A stretch of DNA of 7,039 nucleotides from Phycisphaerales bacterium (GTDB taxonomy: Bacteria; Planctomycetota; Phycisphaerae; Tepidisphaerales; Tepidisphaeraceae). Made by a program: the position numbers and the translations under genes. The notes under the pieces are model-generated. The model saw only the letters and a program-made list of their open reading frames with translations. It made no database searches and had not been told where the DNA came from. Below, piece by piece: positions 1 through 5,840 of this stretch. Within the stretch, counting starts at the first letter, position 1; every line of letters starts with the position of its first letter. The stretch lies in assembly GCA_003153655.1 (NCBI GenBank), contig PMAK01000189.1:15926-22964 (forward strand). The letters are read 5' to 3'.

Positions 1-500
1 TCGATCATCTTTTCGATGCGGGCGAGGAAGGCGTTATCGTTGCCGAGCGGGACGCGGATGACGTTGGCGCCGGCCATGGCGACGGCATAGACGTGAATCG
101 GAAAGGCGGGGTCGGGAACGATGGCTGTGTCGCCGGGGCCGAGCAGGGCCAGACATAGATGGCTGAAACCCTCTTTGCTGCCGATGGTGGCGATGACTTC
201 GGTTTCGGGATCGAGTTGCACGCCAAATTTGGTTTGGTATTTTTTGGCTACTTCTTTGCGCAGTCCCGCGACGCCGTTGCTGACGCTGTAGCGGTGATTT
301 TTGGGATCGCGCGCCGCTTCGGCCAATTTTTTCACGACGGACTCAGGCGTGGGATCGGTGGGGTTTCCCATGCCAAGGTCGATGATGTCCACTCCGGCCA
401 CGCGTTTGTCGTACTTCATCTTGTTGATGCGTCCGAACAGGTACGGGGGCAGGCGCGAAATGCGTGATGAGACGTCAATTTTGAACGGTTGGTTGTTCAT
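1..500 (-). CDS. AlaC-like class I/II PLP-dependent aminotransferase (N-terminal 166 residues, cut by the window edge)
   Basis: This is the first 166 residues of a pyridoxal-phosphate aminotransferase starting at ATG 500; the rest lies beyond the left edge. I translated it by hand. It opens [20 protein letters not shown] and follows the AlaC pattern: RLPPYLF near residues 16-22, the substrate-loop [13 protein letters not shown] (41-53), [13 protein letters not shown] (69-81), the PLP-phosphate segment TIGSKEG (105-111), and VPDPAFPIH (128-136). E. coli AlaC, a glutamate-pyruvate aminotransferase, has matching RLPPYVF, SMGNPD, TIGSKEG and PNPSYPIH segments. The PLP-binding lysine lies outside the window. 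The expected role is cytosolic alanine synthesis from pyruvate and glutamate. The related LL-diaminopimelate aminotransferase (lysine and peptidoglycan precursor) is a real alternative that the missing half would settle. No strong Shine-Dalgarno precedes the ATG. The foldase gene lies 78 bases upstream on the same strand with no terminator between, so co-transcription is possible. Confidence 0.9.
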   Translation of the reverse strand, partial: MNNQPFKIDVSSRISRLPPYLFGRINKMKYDKRVAGVDIIDLGMGNPTDPTPESVVKKLAEAARDPKNHRYSVSNGVAGLRKEVAKKYQTKFGVQLDPETEVIATIGSKEGFSHLCLALLGPGDTAIVPDPAFPIHVYAVAMAGANVIRVPLGNDNAFLARIEKMI

Positions 501-578
501 GACTAACTCAATTGTAGCGGAATCAACTGGAATTAGCGTGGGCGGAATTATTGATGTAAGATTAGTATTTGCATTAAG

Positions 579-1730
579 TTAGCGCGCCGCATCCGGCGCG
601 GGGCTTGTGGCTGGAGCCGCCGGGGGATGGTCCTGGCCCGTGGTTGAGGGAATTGTCGCGGGTGCGTGCTGGCTGTCTAATTCCTTGCGGAGCTCTTCGG
701 AATCCTTCACCTGGCCGTTCTTCTGATTCATCTTGTCGGCCCACTGCTTCTCCAGAATCGGATCGCGAATCGTCAGTGAATCGAGAGCCATGCGGCCGAG
801 ATTATCGCGCATCACTTTCATAGCAGCCTGAACCGTGCTCTCGTAAAGTTCTTTCTTCACCGAGTCGCGGTAGTCCTCAAATCTGGCATGAGCCGGCGGA
901 ATGCGATCGATCAGTTTGATGATGTAAATGAATTTTTCGACCTGCACCGGGTCGGAAACCTCTCCCTTTTTCAACTCGAATGCCACCTGCTTGAACTCTG
1001 GTGGGAATCGATTGTCCTGGAGGGTGAAGGCGGGCAATTCGCCGCCGGTGTAGGCGGTGCGGCGGTCGAGGCTTCGTGCGCGGGCGACATCGTCGAAGCT
1101 CTTGCCGGCGGCGAGATCGTGATGAACCTCGGACGCTTCGGCCATATTGTTGCAGACGATGTAATGGACCAAGACCTTTTCGCCGTACATCACGTTGAAT
1201 TGCTGACGGACCGCATCATCGGTCAGCTTGGCAATTATCTTCGGCTCGGCGAGCTTGCGCAGATAGGCGTTGACCTCGAGAATCACATTGAATTCAGCGC
1301 GGCTCACATGCTGTTGCTGGAGCAACTGATCCAAGAGCTGATTTTGCTGGTCCGTACTGAGATTGTCGGTCGGCTCCGTGGTTGGCTGGCCGCTGCTGTC
1401 GAGTGCCTCCGTCTGGCGGACAAGATTTTTCATGGTGATGGTGCGCTCGTTGATCACGTCGGCGGGCGTCACGACGACGGGTTGCTTGGCTGCTTCCTGC
1501 TCGACGAGATCCCGTTGCACCAGCGTCAACAGAACATTGAGTCCGTATCCCTCTTCGAGGACCGGCTCGAGGTCCTTGCGCGTGATCCTGTCCCCGCGAA
1601 CCGTGGCGACGACTTCATCATCGAATGCCGACGTAACAGGCTGCGCGGGTTCCACTGCCGGGGGAGCCTCGGAATGACAGGCCTGGAGAGCCAACAAGGC
1701 CACGAAGATGGCTGAAAATTTTCTACTCAC
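579..1730 (-). CDS. SurA/PrsA-like parvulin-type peptidyl-prolyl isomerase, predicted lipoprotein
   Basis: A predicted envelope folding chaperone of 383 residues. The start is GTG 1730, because an AGGAG lies 9 bases upstream (1740-1744) and a signal peptide begins right there; a longer frame from ATG 1793 would put 21 unrelated residues in front. Residues 1-18 form a lipoprotein signal with lipobox L15-Q16-A17-C18, so the protein is probably lipidated and held at a membrane. A SurA-N/PrsA-like helical region follows: VVATVRGDRITRKDLEPVL near 40-58, then helices to about 165, with a Gln/Thr-rich insert at about 109-131. The parvulin (PpiC) domain covers about 184-276, recognisable from GEKVLVHYIV, the AGKSFDDVARARS helix, the TGGELPAF segment and FELKKGEVSDPVQVEKFIYIIKL. 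After a helical stretch to about 353 the tail is Pro/Ala-rich and probably disordered. The family assists folding of exported and outer-membrane proteins. Whether this copy keeps isomerase activity cannot be told from sequence. Confidence 0.92.
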   Translation of the reverse strand: MSRKFSAIFVALLALQACHSEAPPAVEPAQPVTSAFDDEVVATVRGDRITRKDLEPVLEEGYGLNVLLTLVQRDLVEQEAAKQPVVVTPADVINERTITMKNLVRQTEALDSSGQPTTEPTDNLSTDQQNQLLDQLLQQQHVSRAEFNVILEVNAYLRKLAEPKIIAKLTDDAVRQQFNVMYGEKVLVHYIVCNNMAEASEVHHDLAAGKSFDDVARARSLDRRTAYTGGELPAFTLQDNRFPPEFKQVAFELKKGEVSDPVQVEKFIYIIKLIDRIPPAHARFEDYRDSVKKELYESTVQAAMKVMRDNLGRMALDSLTIRDPILEKQWADKMNQKNGQVKDSEELRKELDSQHAPATIPSTTGQDHPPAAPATSPAPDAAR

Positions 1731-1739
1731 GTTGAAAAA

Positions 1740-1744
1740 CTCCT
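1740..1744 (-). promoter_or_regulatory. Shine-Dalgarno AGGAG that fixes a GTG start
   Basis: Reading the minus strand, AGGAG sits 9 bases before GTG 1730 and matches the anti-Shine-Dalgarno sequence. This, with the lipoprotein signal starting at the same codon, selects GTG 1730 over the in-frame ATG at 1793. Confidence 0.75.
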
Positions 1745-1970
1745 GAACGCGGAAAGTATGGGGAGGGGGCATGGAGAACGCAAGTGATCTCATTGCGTTA
1801 CTGATGATTGTGAATGAGAGGATTAAAAAGATGATCGGTTACGATGCTCGTGACGGTCGGCGGCGTGAACTCGAATATCCATGAAAGGCTTCTCGAATCA
1901 ACAAAAAAACTCTCGTCGCGGGAGATCGCGTCTCCTTTTTCACTTCCAAGCACTCTTTCGTCCGTTCGCC
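1745..1970. other. Noncoding spacer between the foldase gene and the transposase remnant
   Basis: No convincing gene is visible here. The minus-strand reading frames in this stretch are low-complexity and resemble no family. The plus-strand frame of the transposase remnant stays open back to ATG 1881, but the 30 residues before 1971 do not resemble the family. The region must hold the promoter of the minus-strand foldase gene; I cannot place -35 and -10 boxes with confidence. A short hairpin-like stretch with an A-run lies at 1903-1924. Confidence 0.5.
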
Positions 1971-2357
1971 GGTGAAGCTCGCTACAGCCCACCAGCTTGC
2001 CTCGGGACGAAAGAGAAACACGTCTGCGGCATGGCCGACACCCGATATATCTCGACAAGCCACGTTGAGCGGCAGAATCTCACCATGCGGATGCAAATGC
2101 GCCGCTTCACCCGGCTGACGAATGCCTTTTCAAAGAAGGTCGAGAATCATGCCCACAACGTTGCGTTGCATTTCATGCACTACAACTTCTGCCGTATCCA
2201 CCAGACATTGCGGGTGACGCCAGCCATGCAAGCCGGACTGGCCAAGAACGTTTGGGAACTCGAGGACTTGGCCGCGCTGGTCGAGGCGCAGGAGTTACAG
2301 GCCATTGATGACGGCAAATTGAAGCGGGGCAAATACAAGGCGAAAAAATCAGATTGA
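1971..2357 (+). pseudogene. C-terminal remnant of an IS1-family (DDE) transposase
   Basis: This is the last 128 codons of a transposase whose N-terminal part is missing. Recognisable family sequence begins at GEARYSPPACLG (1971) and runs through ISTSHVERQNLTMRM, RRFTRLTNAFSKKVENH, VALHFMHYNFCRIHQTLRVT and PAMQAGL to a lysine-rich end with TGA at 2355-2357. The VERQNL segment aligns with IERHNL of E. coli IS1 InsB, so its Glu (codon at 2067-2069) is probably the last residue of the DDE triad. From memory of the family, full proteins run near 280-300 residues and start with a helix-turn-helix followed by the two catalytic Asp segments; none of that is present upstream in any frame. No terminal inverted repeats or target-site duplication could be identified. 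The frame stays open upstream to ATG 1881, so a short product could be made, but it could not catalyse transposition. The surviving frame has no internal stop, which suggests fairly recent decay or purely 5' deletion. Confidence 0.85.
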
Positions 2358-2378
2358 CCGGTTGCCGTGCGGTACAAT
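2354..2378 (+). promoter_or_regulatory. Possible promoter for the zinc-ribbon protein gene (weak)
   Basis: A TACAAT hexamer (2373-2378) resembles a -10 box and lies 8 bases before ATG 2387. TTGACC (2354-2359) resembles a -35 box and overlaps the transposase stop codon, but the 13-base spacing is too short for a standard sigma-70 promoter. If the -10 is real, the transcript would start almost at the ATG and be nearly leaderless, which would fit the lack of a Shine-Dalgarno. This is weak evidence. Confidence 0.2.
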
Positions 2379-2386
2379 TCCCGCCG

Positions 2387-2923
2387 ATGAAACGCTTTCG
2401 CCGATGGCTGTTCGGTGGGGTTGCGGCGCTGTCGCTGATGCTTTGCGTGGCTACGTCCGCGTTATGGATCAGGAGTTGCTGGCGGCAAGACGATTTAACC
2501 CTCAACGCGTGCTACGGCGCATTTACTGAACCGCACACGATGTTCTTTTGGACGACCAGTGTCCCTCGAATCTCTGCCGGAGGTCTCTATCATTCTCGCC
2601 CCGCTAGCCTTCGCCAAACCCGTCGCTTCCGCCTTATAATGGATCGTTCGCAGGGGAATATATTTTTCGGATTTCTTTGGTTCTCTTATCGTTTCTGGGT
2701 TGAACCTTCGTCTCCACCCTGTCGCTGGGTCTTGGTCGGTATCCCGCTTTGGTGTCCGCTGGCGATCACTTCCCTCACTCCGACCATATGGCTGATGAAG
2801 CGCAAGAATGTCTTAAAGACAGGCGTTTGTATGTCCTGCGGCTACGATCTCCGCGCCACCCCCGATCGCTGCCCCGAATGCGGAACAACCCCGCCAAAGA
2901 AAACAGAAACAATCGTTGCCTGA
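2387..2923 (+). CDS. Small planctomycete membrane protein with C-terminal CxxC...CxxC zinc ribbon, function unknown
   Basis: A 178-residue protein of a type very common in Planctomycetota and usually annotated hypothetical. I chose ATG 2387, giving MKRFRRWLFG with a positive N-terminus directly before a hydrophobic helix; the frame stays open upstream to a TTG at 2354 that overlaps the transposase stop. Residues 8-28 form a first membrane segment (LFGGVAALSLMLCVATSALW) followed by IRSCW. A polar region with scattered aromatics covers about 32-110 and a second hydrophobic segment about 112-135. The tail holds two Cys pairs, C148-x-x-C151 and C162-x-x-C165, within CGYDLRATPDRCPECG, a rubredoxin-like knuckle expected to bind one Zn(II). 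The topology N-helix, external loop, second helix, cytoplasmic zinc ribbon is characteristic of the family. I know of no assigned function. There is no clear Shine-Dalgarno, and no partner gene is evident; the upstream neighbour is a dead transposase. Confidence 0.88.
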   Translation: MKRFRRWLFGGVAALSLMLCVATSALWIRSCWRQDDLTLNACYGAFTEPHTMFFWTTSVPRISAGGLYHSRPASLRQTRRFRLIMDRSQGNIFFGFLWFSYRFWVEPSSPPCRWVLVGIPLWCPLAITSLTPTIWLMKRKNVLKTGVCMSCGYDLRATPDRCPECGTTPPKKTETIVA

Positions 2924-2977
2924 TCTCGCACAAGGTAAGACCGCTTCGCCAACAGGACGGTTGAGGGGAAAAGGAAA

Positions 2978-3000
2978 GGGGGTGGGTGGGCGCGGGAGGG
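2978..3000 (+). other. G-quadruplex-forming motif
   Basis: Five G-tracts of three or more (2978-2982, 2984-2986, 2988-2990, 2994-2996, 2998-3000) are separated by loops of 1, 1, 3 and 1 bases. This satisfies the standard G3+N1-7 rule with very short loops, the kind usually most stable. It lies in the spacer 55 bases after the stop of the zinc-ribbon protein, on the coding strand, so it would appear in read-through RNA. Confidence 0.75.
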
Positions 3001-3073
3001 AGGAGAAAAACTGTTGTCGAAGACCTTGAGCATAGTCGAAGGGGGGCCTCATCTGGTTTTCCCCTCCCTCCTG
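2995..3073. repeat. Purine/pyrimidine inverted repeat enclosing a GTCGAAG-type repeat
   Basis: The left arm (2995-3011, GGAGGGAGGAGAAAAAC) is nearly complementary to the right arm (3056-3073), whose reverse complement reads CAGGAGGGAGGGGAAAAC; the arms differ by about one indel. The loop of roughly 45 bases contains the dispersed repeat listed separately. It could fold in RNA or be a footprint of a small palindromic element. No U-tract follows, so it is not a standard terminator. Confidence 0.5.
3014..3043. repeat. Dispersed GTCGAAG...CTTGAGC.TAGTCGAAG repeat unit
   Basis: Two direct copies of GTCGAAG (3016-3022 and 3035-3041) flank ACCTTGAGCATA. This is the sequence style whose reverse complement reads CTTCGACTATGCTCAAGG, a short repeat I recall as widely scattered in intergenic regions of many bacterial genomes and often mistranslated as FDYAQG; here the minus strand reads PFDYAQGLRQ. 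It is probably a noncoding dispersed element. Copy number in this genome cannot be seen from the window. Confidence 0.6.
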
Positions 3074-3083
3074 CATTGCATTT

Positions 3084-3108
3084 GAATTGAATTGATCGAA
3101 TTGAATTC
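3084..3108. repeat. GAATT-rich short tandem and imperfect palindromic repeat
   Basis: GAATT occurs repeatedly (starting 3084, 3089, 3099, 3104) around a central GATC, and the segment ends in the palindrome GAATTC. It sits about 100 bases upstream of the next gene's ATG and could be a protein-binding site or simple-sequence drift. Confidence 0.4.
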
Positions 3109-3207
3109 TCAAAACTCATACACAGCGACGAACTTCTCAATCCACAAAGTTGGCGAATTATCCAAACCAGTTATCATCAGCAACTAAAATCGCGCAAGAC
3201 TAATCCC

Positions 3208-3663
3208 ATGACCATACCCACCCCAAATCCCACCAACACTACCCGCCCCTACAACCTCGACGAAATCCGCTTCATCCGCGAAGAGGTCAAATTCCAACAT
3301 ACCCTCATCGGCACGCGCATCTCCTGGTTCGTCGGCGCCCAGGCCTTCCTCGTCACCCCATTCGCAATCTGCATCTCCAACCAAATCTCCCACACCTGGC
3401 CTCTGGCATTCGTCGGCATCCCATTCCTCGGAATCGCTCTCTCATCCCTGATCGTCCAGGGCATCCAACAAGCCATCCGCCGCATCGAAGAACAACATGC
3501 CCTCATGCGCGCCTATCCCACGGAACACATCATCGGGCCGCCCAACCCCATCGGCCAAAAACGAAGCCTCCAATTCGCCAACTGGGTTCCCTGGATCTTC
3601 CTGACTTTCTGGATTGGCGTAGTCCTATGCGGCCTCCGCCTCTGGCTCTTGAAGCCCGCATAA
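3208..3663 (+). CDS. Small integral membrane protein, function unknown
   Basis: A 151-residue protein from ATG 3208 to TAA 3661-3663. I do not recognise a named family with a known function, although the pattern of a charged amphipathic start (LDEIRFIREEVKFQHTLIGTRISWF, roughly residues 17-41) followed by hydrophobic helices recalls a widespread type of small hypothetical membrane protein. Predicted membrane segments are about 39-57 (WFVGAQAFLVTPFAICIS), 64-84 (WPLAFVGIPFLGIALSSLIV) and 125-147 (NWVPWIFLTFWIGVVLCGLRL). A cytoplasmic-type stretch rich in Arg, Glu and Pro (88-120) lies between helices 2 and 3. The coding strand is strikingly C-rich at third positions, which supports real coding. 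No Shine-Dalgarno is visible before the ATG (CAAGACTAATCCC). It is transcribed alone and converges on the DUF2142 gene, with 70 bases between the two stop codons. Confidence 0.8.
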   Translation: MTIPTPNPTNTTRPYNLDEIRFIREEVKFQHTLIGTRISWFVGAQAFLVTPFAICISNQISHTWPLAFVGIPFLGIALSSLIVQGIQQAIRRIEEQHALMRAYPTEHIIGPPNPIGQKRSLQFANWVPWIFLTFWIGVVLCGLRLWLLKPA

Positions 3664-3682
3664 CTTCCATCCTTATTTAGCG

Positions 3683-3699
3683 GCGGTGCACAGCACCGC
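3683..3699. terminator. Hairpin between convergent genes (possible weak bidirectional terminator)
   Basis: GCGGTGC (3683-3689) and GCACCGC (3693-3699) form a perfect 7-bp GC-rich stem with an ACA loop, located between the convergent stops at 3663 and 3734. No T-run follows on either strand, so it does not meet the usual intrinsic terminator form; the position is the main argument. Confidence 0.35.
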
Positions 3700-3733
3700 G
3701 CACAATCCCAATCGCCCAAGCCCCCGAAAAACC

Positions 3734-5110
3734 CTATTCAGAAAACCGATAGTAAAAACGACTCCCCGGAAAATCCGGATAAAGCTGCTGCCCAACGAAT
3801 AGCACCGAATAAGCCCCAATCAACACCGCAACCACAAATAGCACCCGATCAAACTTCACTCCACCCTCTTTTCGCGGCCCGCCAAAAAATATCACCAGCG
3901 GCAACAGCGGAATCAAATACCTCCCTTGAAATCCGGCGAGATCCGTATCGCCCACGGAACGGCATTCAATGTAGTACGCGGCGAGCATCGCCGTTACCGT
4001 AATGATCGCCGTGGAAGCAGCAATGATCGTCCCTCGCCAATAGCGCGGCTGCCCATTCGCCACGACCGGCGTCAACAGCAACACGTAGTAAATAACCACC
4101 AATATCAAGGGCAACATCAGCTCATTCCATCCGAACGTGCCGATCACGCCCGTTGCAATCTCTCTTCCATAAGTGCTCGCTGTGGAAATCAAAATCGGAA
4201 CAATTTTCCCAAGATGATGCAGAATATATTGCTCCTGCGCGCGCGGGTTGACGGCCGAATTCAAGTCGATCAGTGGGATGCCACGGAATTGCAACATCCA
4301 AAGCAGGATCGCCGCGCAATTGGAAAGCAGGATCGCCGCGATGATCACAGCATATCTGCGAGGCCCTCCCAGTCGCTTCACGGGAATCATCAGAACGAGC
4401 AGCGACACCGGCGCATACGCAAGTTTCGTGAGCGATAGGCAAATCGTTGAGACGAACAACAAAGAGAGATCAAATTTAGATGCGGGGCCTTCAAAAAACG
4501 TAAGCCGCCAAACCGCGGTCGCGACGAGGATCGACATCGCAATCGTCACCCCGTCAGCCGAAAGCGATCCCGCTAGATAAAGAGACATCGGCAACAGTGC
4601 GATCAATGCAAGCATCAATCGGCATCGCGCATGCGGCATCATCCGAAGTCCCACATACACCAGCACGATATAACCAATTAAATTCCCCTCCCTCCCGCAA
4701 TACATCACAGCCAGCGCCGAGCGAAAACAGACGCGTCCAACAGTAATTCCAATAGCCTGCGGCACGAAAGGAACCCACGGATACGCCGCGATATTCGGAA
4801 ACGTCATGAACGTGAGATCGCGCGTATCAAAGGGGATGCGTCGCCCATCCAATATTTCCCCCACACTGACGCCTGTGTATGAAACCTCCTCAAACTGCTT
4901 GCTAAGGGTCTTGATCCCCCGCGGGATGTACCCTCCCAGGATGCCATGCTCTTGCTGCCCAATCCATTCCAGCCGCGAGACCTGATATGCCCGCGCGAAA
5001 TGCGCAGACTCATCCGGCGCTTTAAGCGGCGGATTCACAAAAACGAAACCATTGCCTAGCAAAAATGCGGCGATTGCAAACCAAATCGGCAGCTTTTGGT
5101 TATTCGCCAT
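3734..5110 (-). CDS. DUF2142-family polytopic membrane protein
   Basis: A 458-residue multi-pass membrane protein from ATG 5108-5110 to TAG 3734-3736. Family features are visible in order: an N-terminal helix (about 9-26) ending in NPPLKAPDESAHFARAYQ (26-43), where the PDE..HF residues D33, E34, H37 and F38 are the conserved acidic signature after the first helix; AGSLSADGVTIAMS (180-193); FGWNEL (326-331); and FQGRYLIPLLPLVIFF (394-409), the QGRY-P motif. Some ten or more hydrophobic segments fill the length, and the size fits the family. DUF2142 proteins are uncharacterised; the PDE motif in an early loop and the many-helix layout recall GT-C type glycosyltransferases that use polyprenyl-phosphate sugars, so a cell-surface glycan role is a reasonable guess and no more. 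It starts 27 bases after the stop of the exported helical-repeat protein gene and is very probably co-transcribed with it. Confidence 0.88.
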   Translation of the reverse strand: MANNQKLPIWFAIAAFLLGNGFVFVNPPLKAPDESAHFARAYQVSRLEWIGQQEHGILGGYIPRGIKTLSKQFEEVSYTGVSVGEILDGRRIPFDTRDLTFMTFPNIAAYPWVPFVPQAIGITVGRVCFRSALAVMYCGREGNLIGYIVLVYVGLRMMPHARCRLMLALIALLPMSLYLAGSLSADGVTIAMSILVATAVWRLTFFEGPASKFDLSLLFVSTICLSLTKLAYAPVSLLVLMIPVKRLGGPRRYAVIIAAILLSNCAAILLWMLQFRGIPLIDLNSAVNPRAQEQYILHHLGKIVPILISTASTYGREIATGVIGTFGWNELMLPLILVVIYYVLLLTPVVANGQPRYWRGTIIAASTAIITVTAMLAAYYIECRSVGDTDLAGFQGRYLIPLLPLVIFFGGPRKEGGVKFDRVLFVVAVLIGAYSVLFVGQQLYPDFPGSRFYYRFSE

Positions 5111-5137
5111 CTCGCACGCTGCCGTTGCCCGCCGCTG

Positions 5138-5524
5138 TCATTCCTGCTCCACAATCAGCTGCTGCAACTGATCCAGCGCCTTATCATTCTGCCCCTGACC
5201 CTTATAAAGATCATACAGCGTCATCCGAATCGCACGCTTCACCGCCGGGCTCTTGGCGTCGTACAACGCCTTCGTAAAAAAATCGATCGATACCTGCGGC
5301 TCTTTGTTCCGCAGCAAATCCTTCGCCTCAATCACCGCCTGCACCGCGCTCGTCTCAGCGTCCTTCGACACCGCCGCCGAGTGCTCCACAAACCAGATAT
5401 ACGCATTCGCATCCAGCCCATTCGACCCCTGCGTATTAACCGGCGGCGGCGAGTCATCCGCCAGCAACCCGCAAGCACAAGCCGCCAGCACCATTCGCGC
5501 CGTCCACGCCAAAAGCCGTTTCAT
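5138..5524 (-). CDS. Small exported protein with TPR-like helices, function unknown
   Basis: A 128-residue protein from ATG 5522-5524 to TGA 5138-5140, with a strong GGGAGG five bases before the ATG. The N-terminus MKRLLAWTARMVLAACACG looks like an export signal; L13-A14-A15-C16 fits a lipobox, though Arg10 interrupts the hydrophobic core, so lipidation is uncertain. A short Pro/Gly/Asn linker (about 24-36) leads into a wholly helical region (about 38-127). This can be read as two or three helix-turn-helix units: AVIEAKDLLRNKEPQVSIDFFTKAL, AVKRAIRMTLYDLYKGQGQ and NDKALDQLQQLIVEQ. The last pair has the spacing of a tetratricopeptide repeat, suggesting a protein-binding scaffold. I do not recognise a specific family. 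It is the first gene of a minus-strand pair with the DUF2142 protein 27 bases downstream, so it may be an accessory lipoprotein for that membrane protein. Confidence 0.82.
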   Translation of the reverse strand: MKRLLAWTARMVLAACACGLLADDSPPPVNTQGSNGLDANAYIWFVEHSAAVSKDAETSAVQAVIEAKDLLRNKEPQVSIDFFTKALYDAKSPAVKRAIRMTLYDLYKGQGQNDKALDQLQQLIVEQE

Positions 5525-5529
5525 AAGAA

Positions 5530-5535
5530 CCTCCC
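5530..5535 (-). promoter_or_regulatory. Strong Shine-Dalgarno GGGAGG
   Basis: On the minus strand GGGAGG ends five bases before ATG 5524. It is the strongest ribosome binding site in the window and supports this start and the reality of the short gene. Confidence 0.75.
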
Positions 5536-5584
5536 AATGTTAAGAGCCAAACGGTCTTTCAAGTCTCTACAAAATGAAAACGAA

Positions 5585-5614
5585 CCGCCAAAACGCCAAG
5601 ATAGACGCGAAGAA
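5585..5614. repeat. Possible CGCCAA(A/G)-type dispersed intergenic repeat
   Basis: The stretch has CCGCCAAAACGCCAAG followed by a variant AGACGCGAAGAA, so units of the form CGCCAAR recur about every 9-12 bases. Similar imperfect CGCCAAG arrays occur in intergenic regions of many bacterial genomes. The assignment rests on pattern memory and copy number is unknown. Confidence 0.3.
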
Positions 5615-5786
5615 ATGCCCCATTTGCCGCAGGCGAAATCTCGGCGTCGAGCCACCGGAACCAACCTGAGGCATTAAGACTGGCACAATCGATCGCCCAC
5701 CAAATTCTGGTAACAATATACACGTTGCACCCCTCCCGACCCCTGGAATTACGGTCAATGATCTGCATATGATCGATGTGCCGGAA

Positions 5787-5803
5787 ACATGCCTCTGGCA
5801 TGT
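5787..5803. repeat. Perfect 7-bp inverted repeat, 3-base loop
   Basis: ACATGCC (5787-5793) and GGCATGT (5797-5803) are exact reverse complements around TCT. No T-run follows on the plus strand and only TTT on the minus strand, so it is more likely an operator-like site or chance than a terminator. Confidence 0.4.
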
Positions 5804-5840
5804 CTGCACTACATCGCTGCTTTGCACCCAAAATACCCTG

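Noticed and set aside
159..582. Plus-strand frames over the aminotransferase.
   Set aside because: The minus strand carries unmistakable AlaC-type motifs ([19 protein letters not shown]); the plus frames are antisense shadows.
888..1715. Long plus-strand open frame (275 codons) across the foldase gene.
   Set aside because: It is antisense to a well-supported parvulin lipoprotein with clear domains and a good ribosome binding site; its own translation resembles nothing and reflects codon bias of the real gene.
1903..1924. Hairpin with adjacent A-run, which reads as stem plus seven Ts on the minus strand.
   Set aside because: The minus-strand stem is only six pairs with a C-A mismatch, and no minus-strand gene ends just upstream of it, so an intrinsic terminator has nothing to terminate.
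2635..2640. TATAAT-like -10 box inside the zinc-ribbon protein gene.
   Set aside because: It lies within a coding region with no matching -35 at proper spacing and no gene start nearby; single hexamers occur often by chance.
3016..3041. Direct GTCGAAG copies considered as the start of a CRISPR or tandem array.
   Set aside because: Only two 7-base copies 12 bases apart, with no third unit or spacer series; it fits a dispersed intergenic repeat better.
3926..4580. Plus-strand frames within the DUF2142 gene.
   Set aside because: They are rich in Arg, Gln and His, as expected from reading a hydrophobic gene backwards, and show no family features.
5559..5831. Minus-strand frames of 86-90 codons in two phases upstream of the exported protein gene.
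   Set aside because: The two overlap in different frames, have no ribosome binding site, match no family, and cover a CGCCAA-type repeat and hairpins; more likely noncoding.
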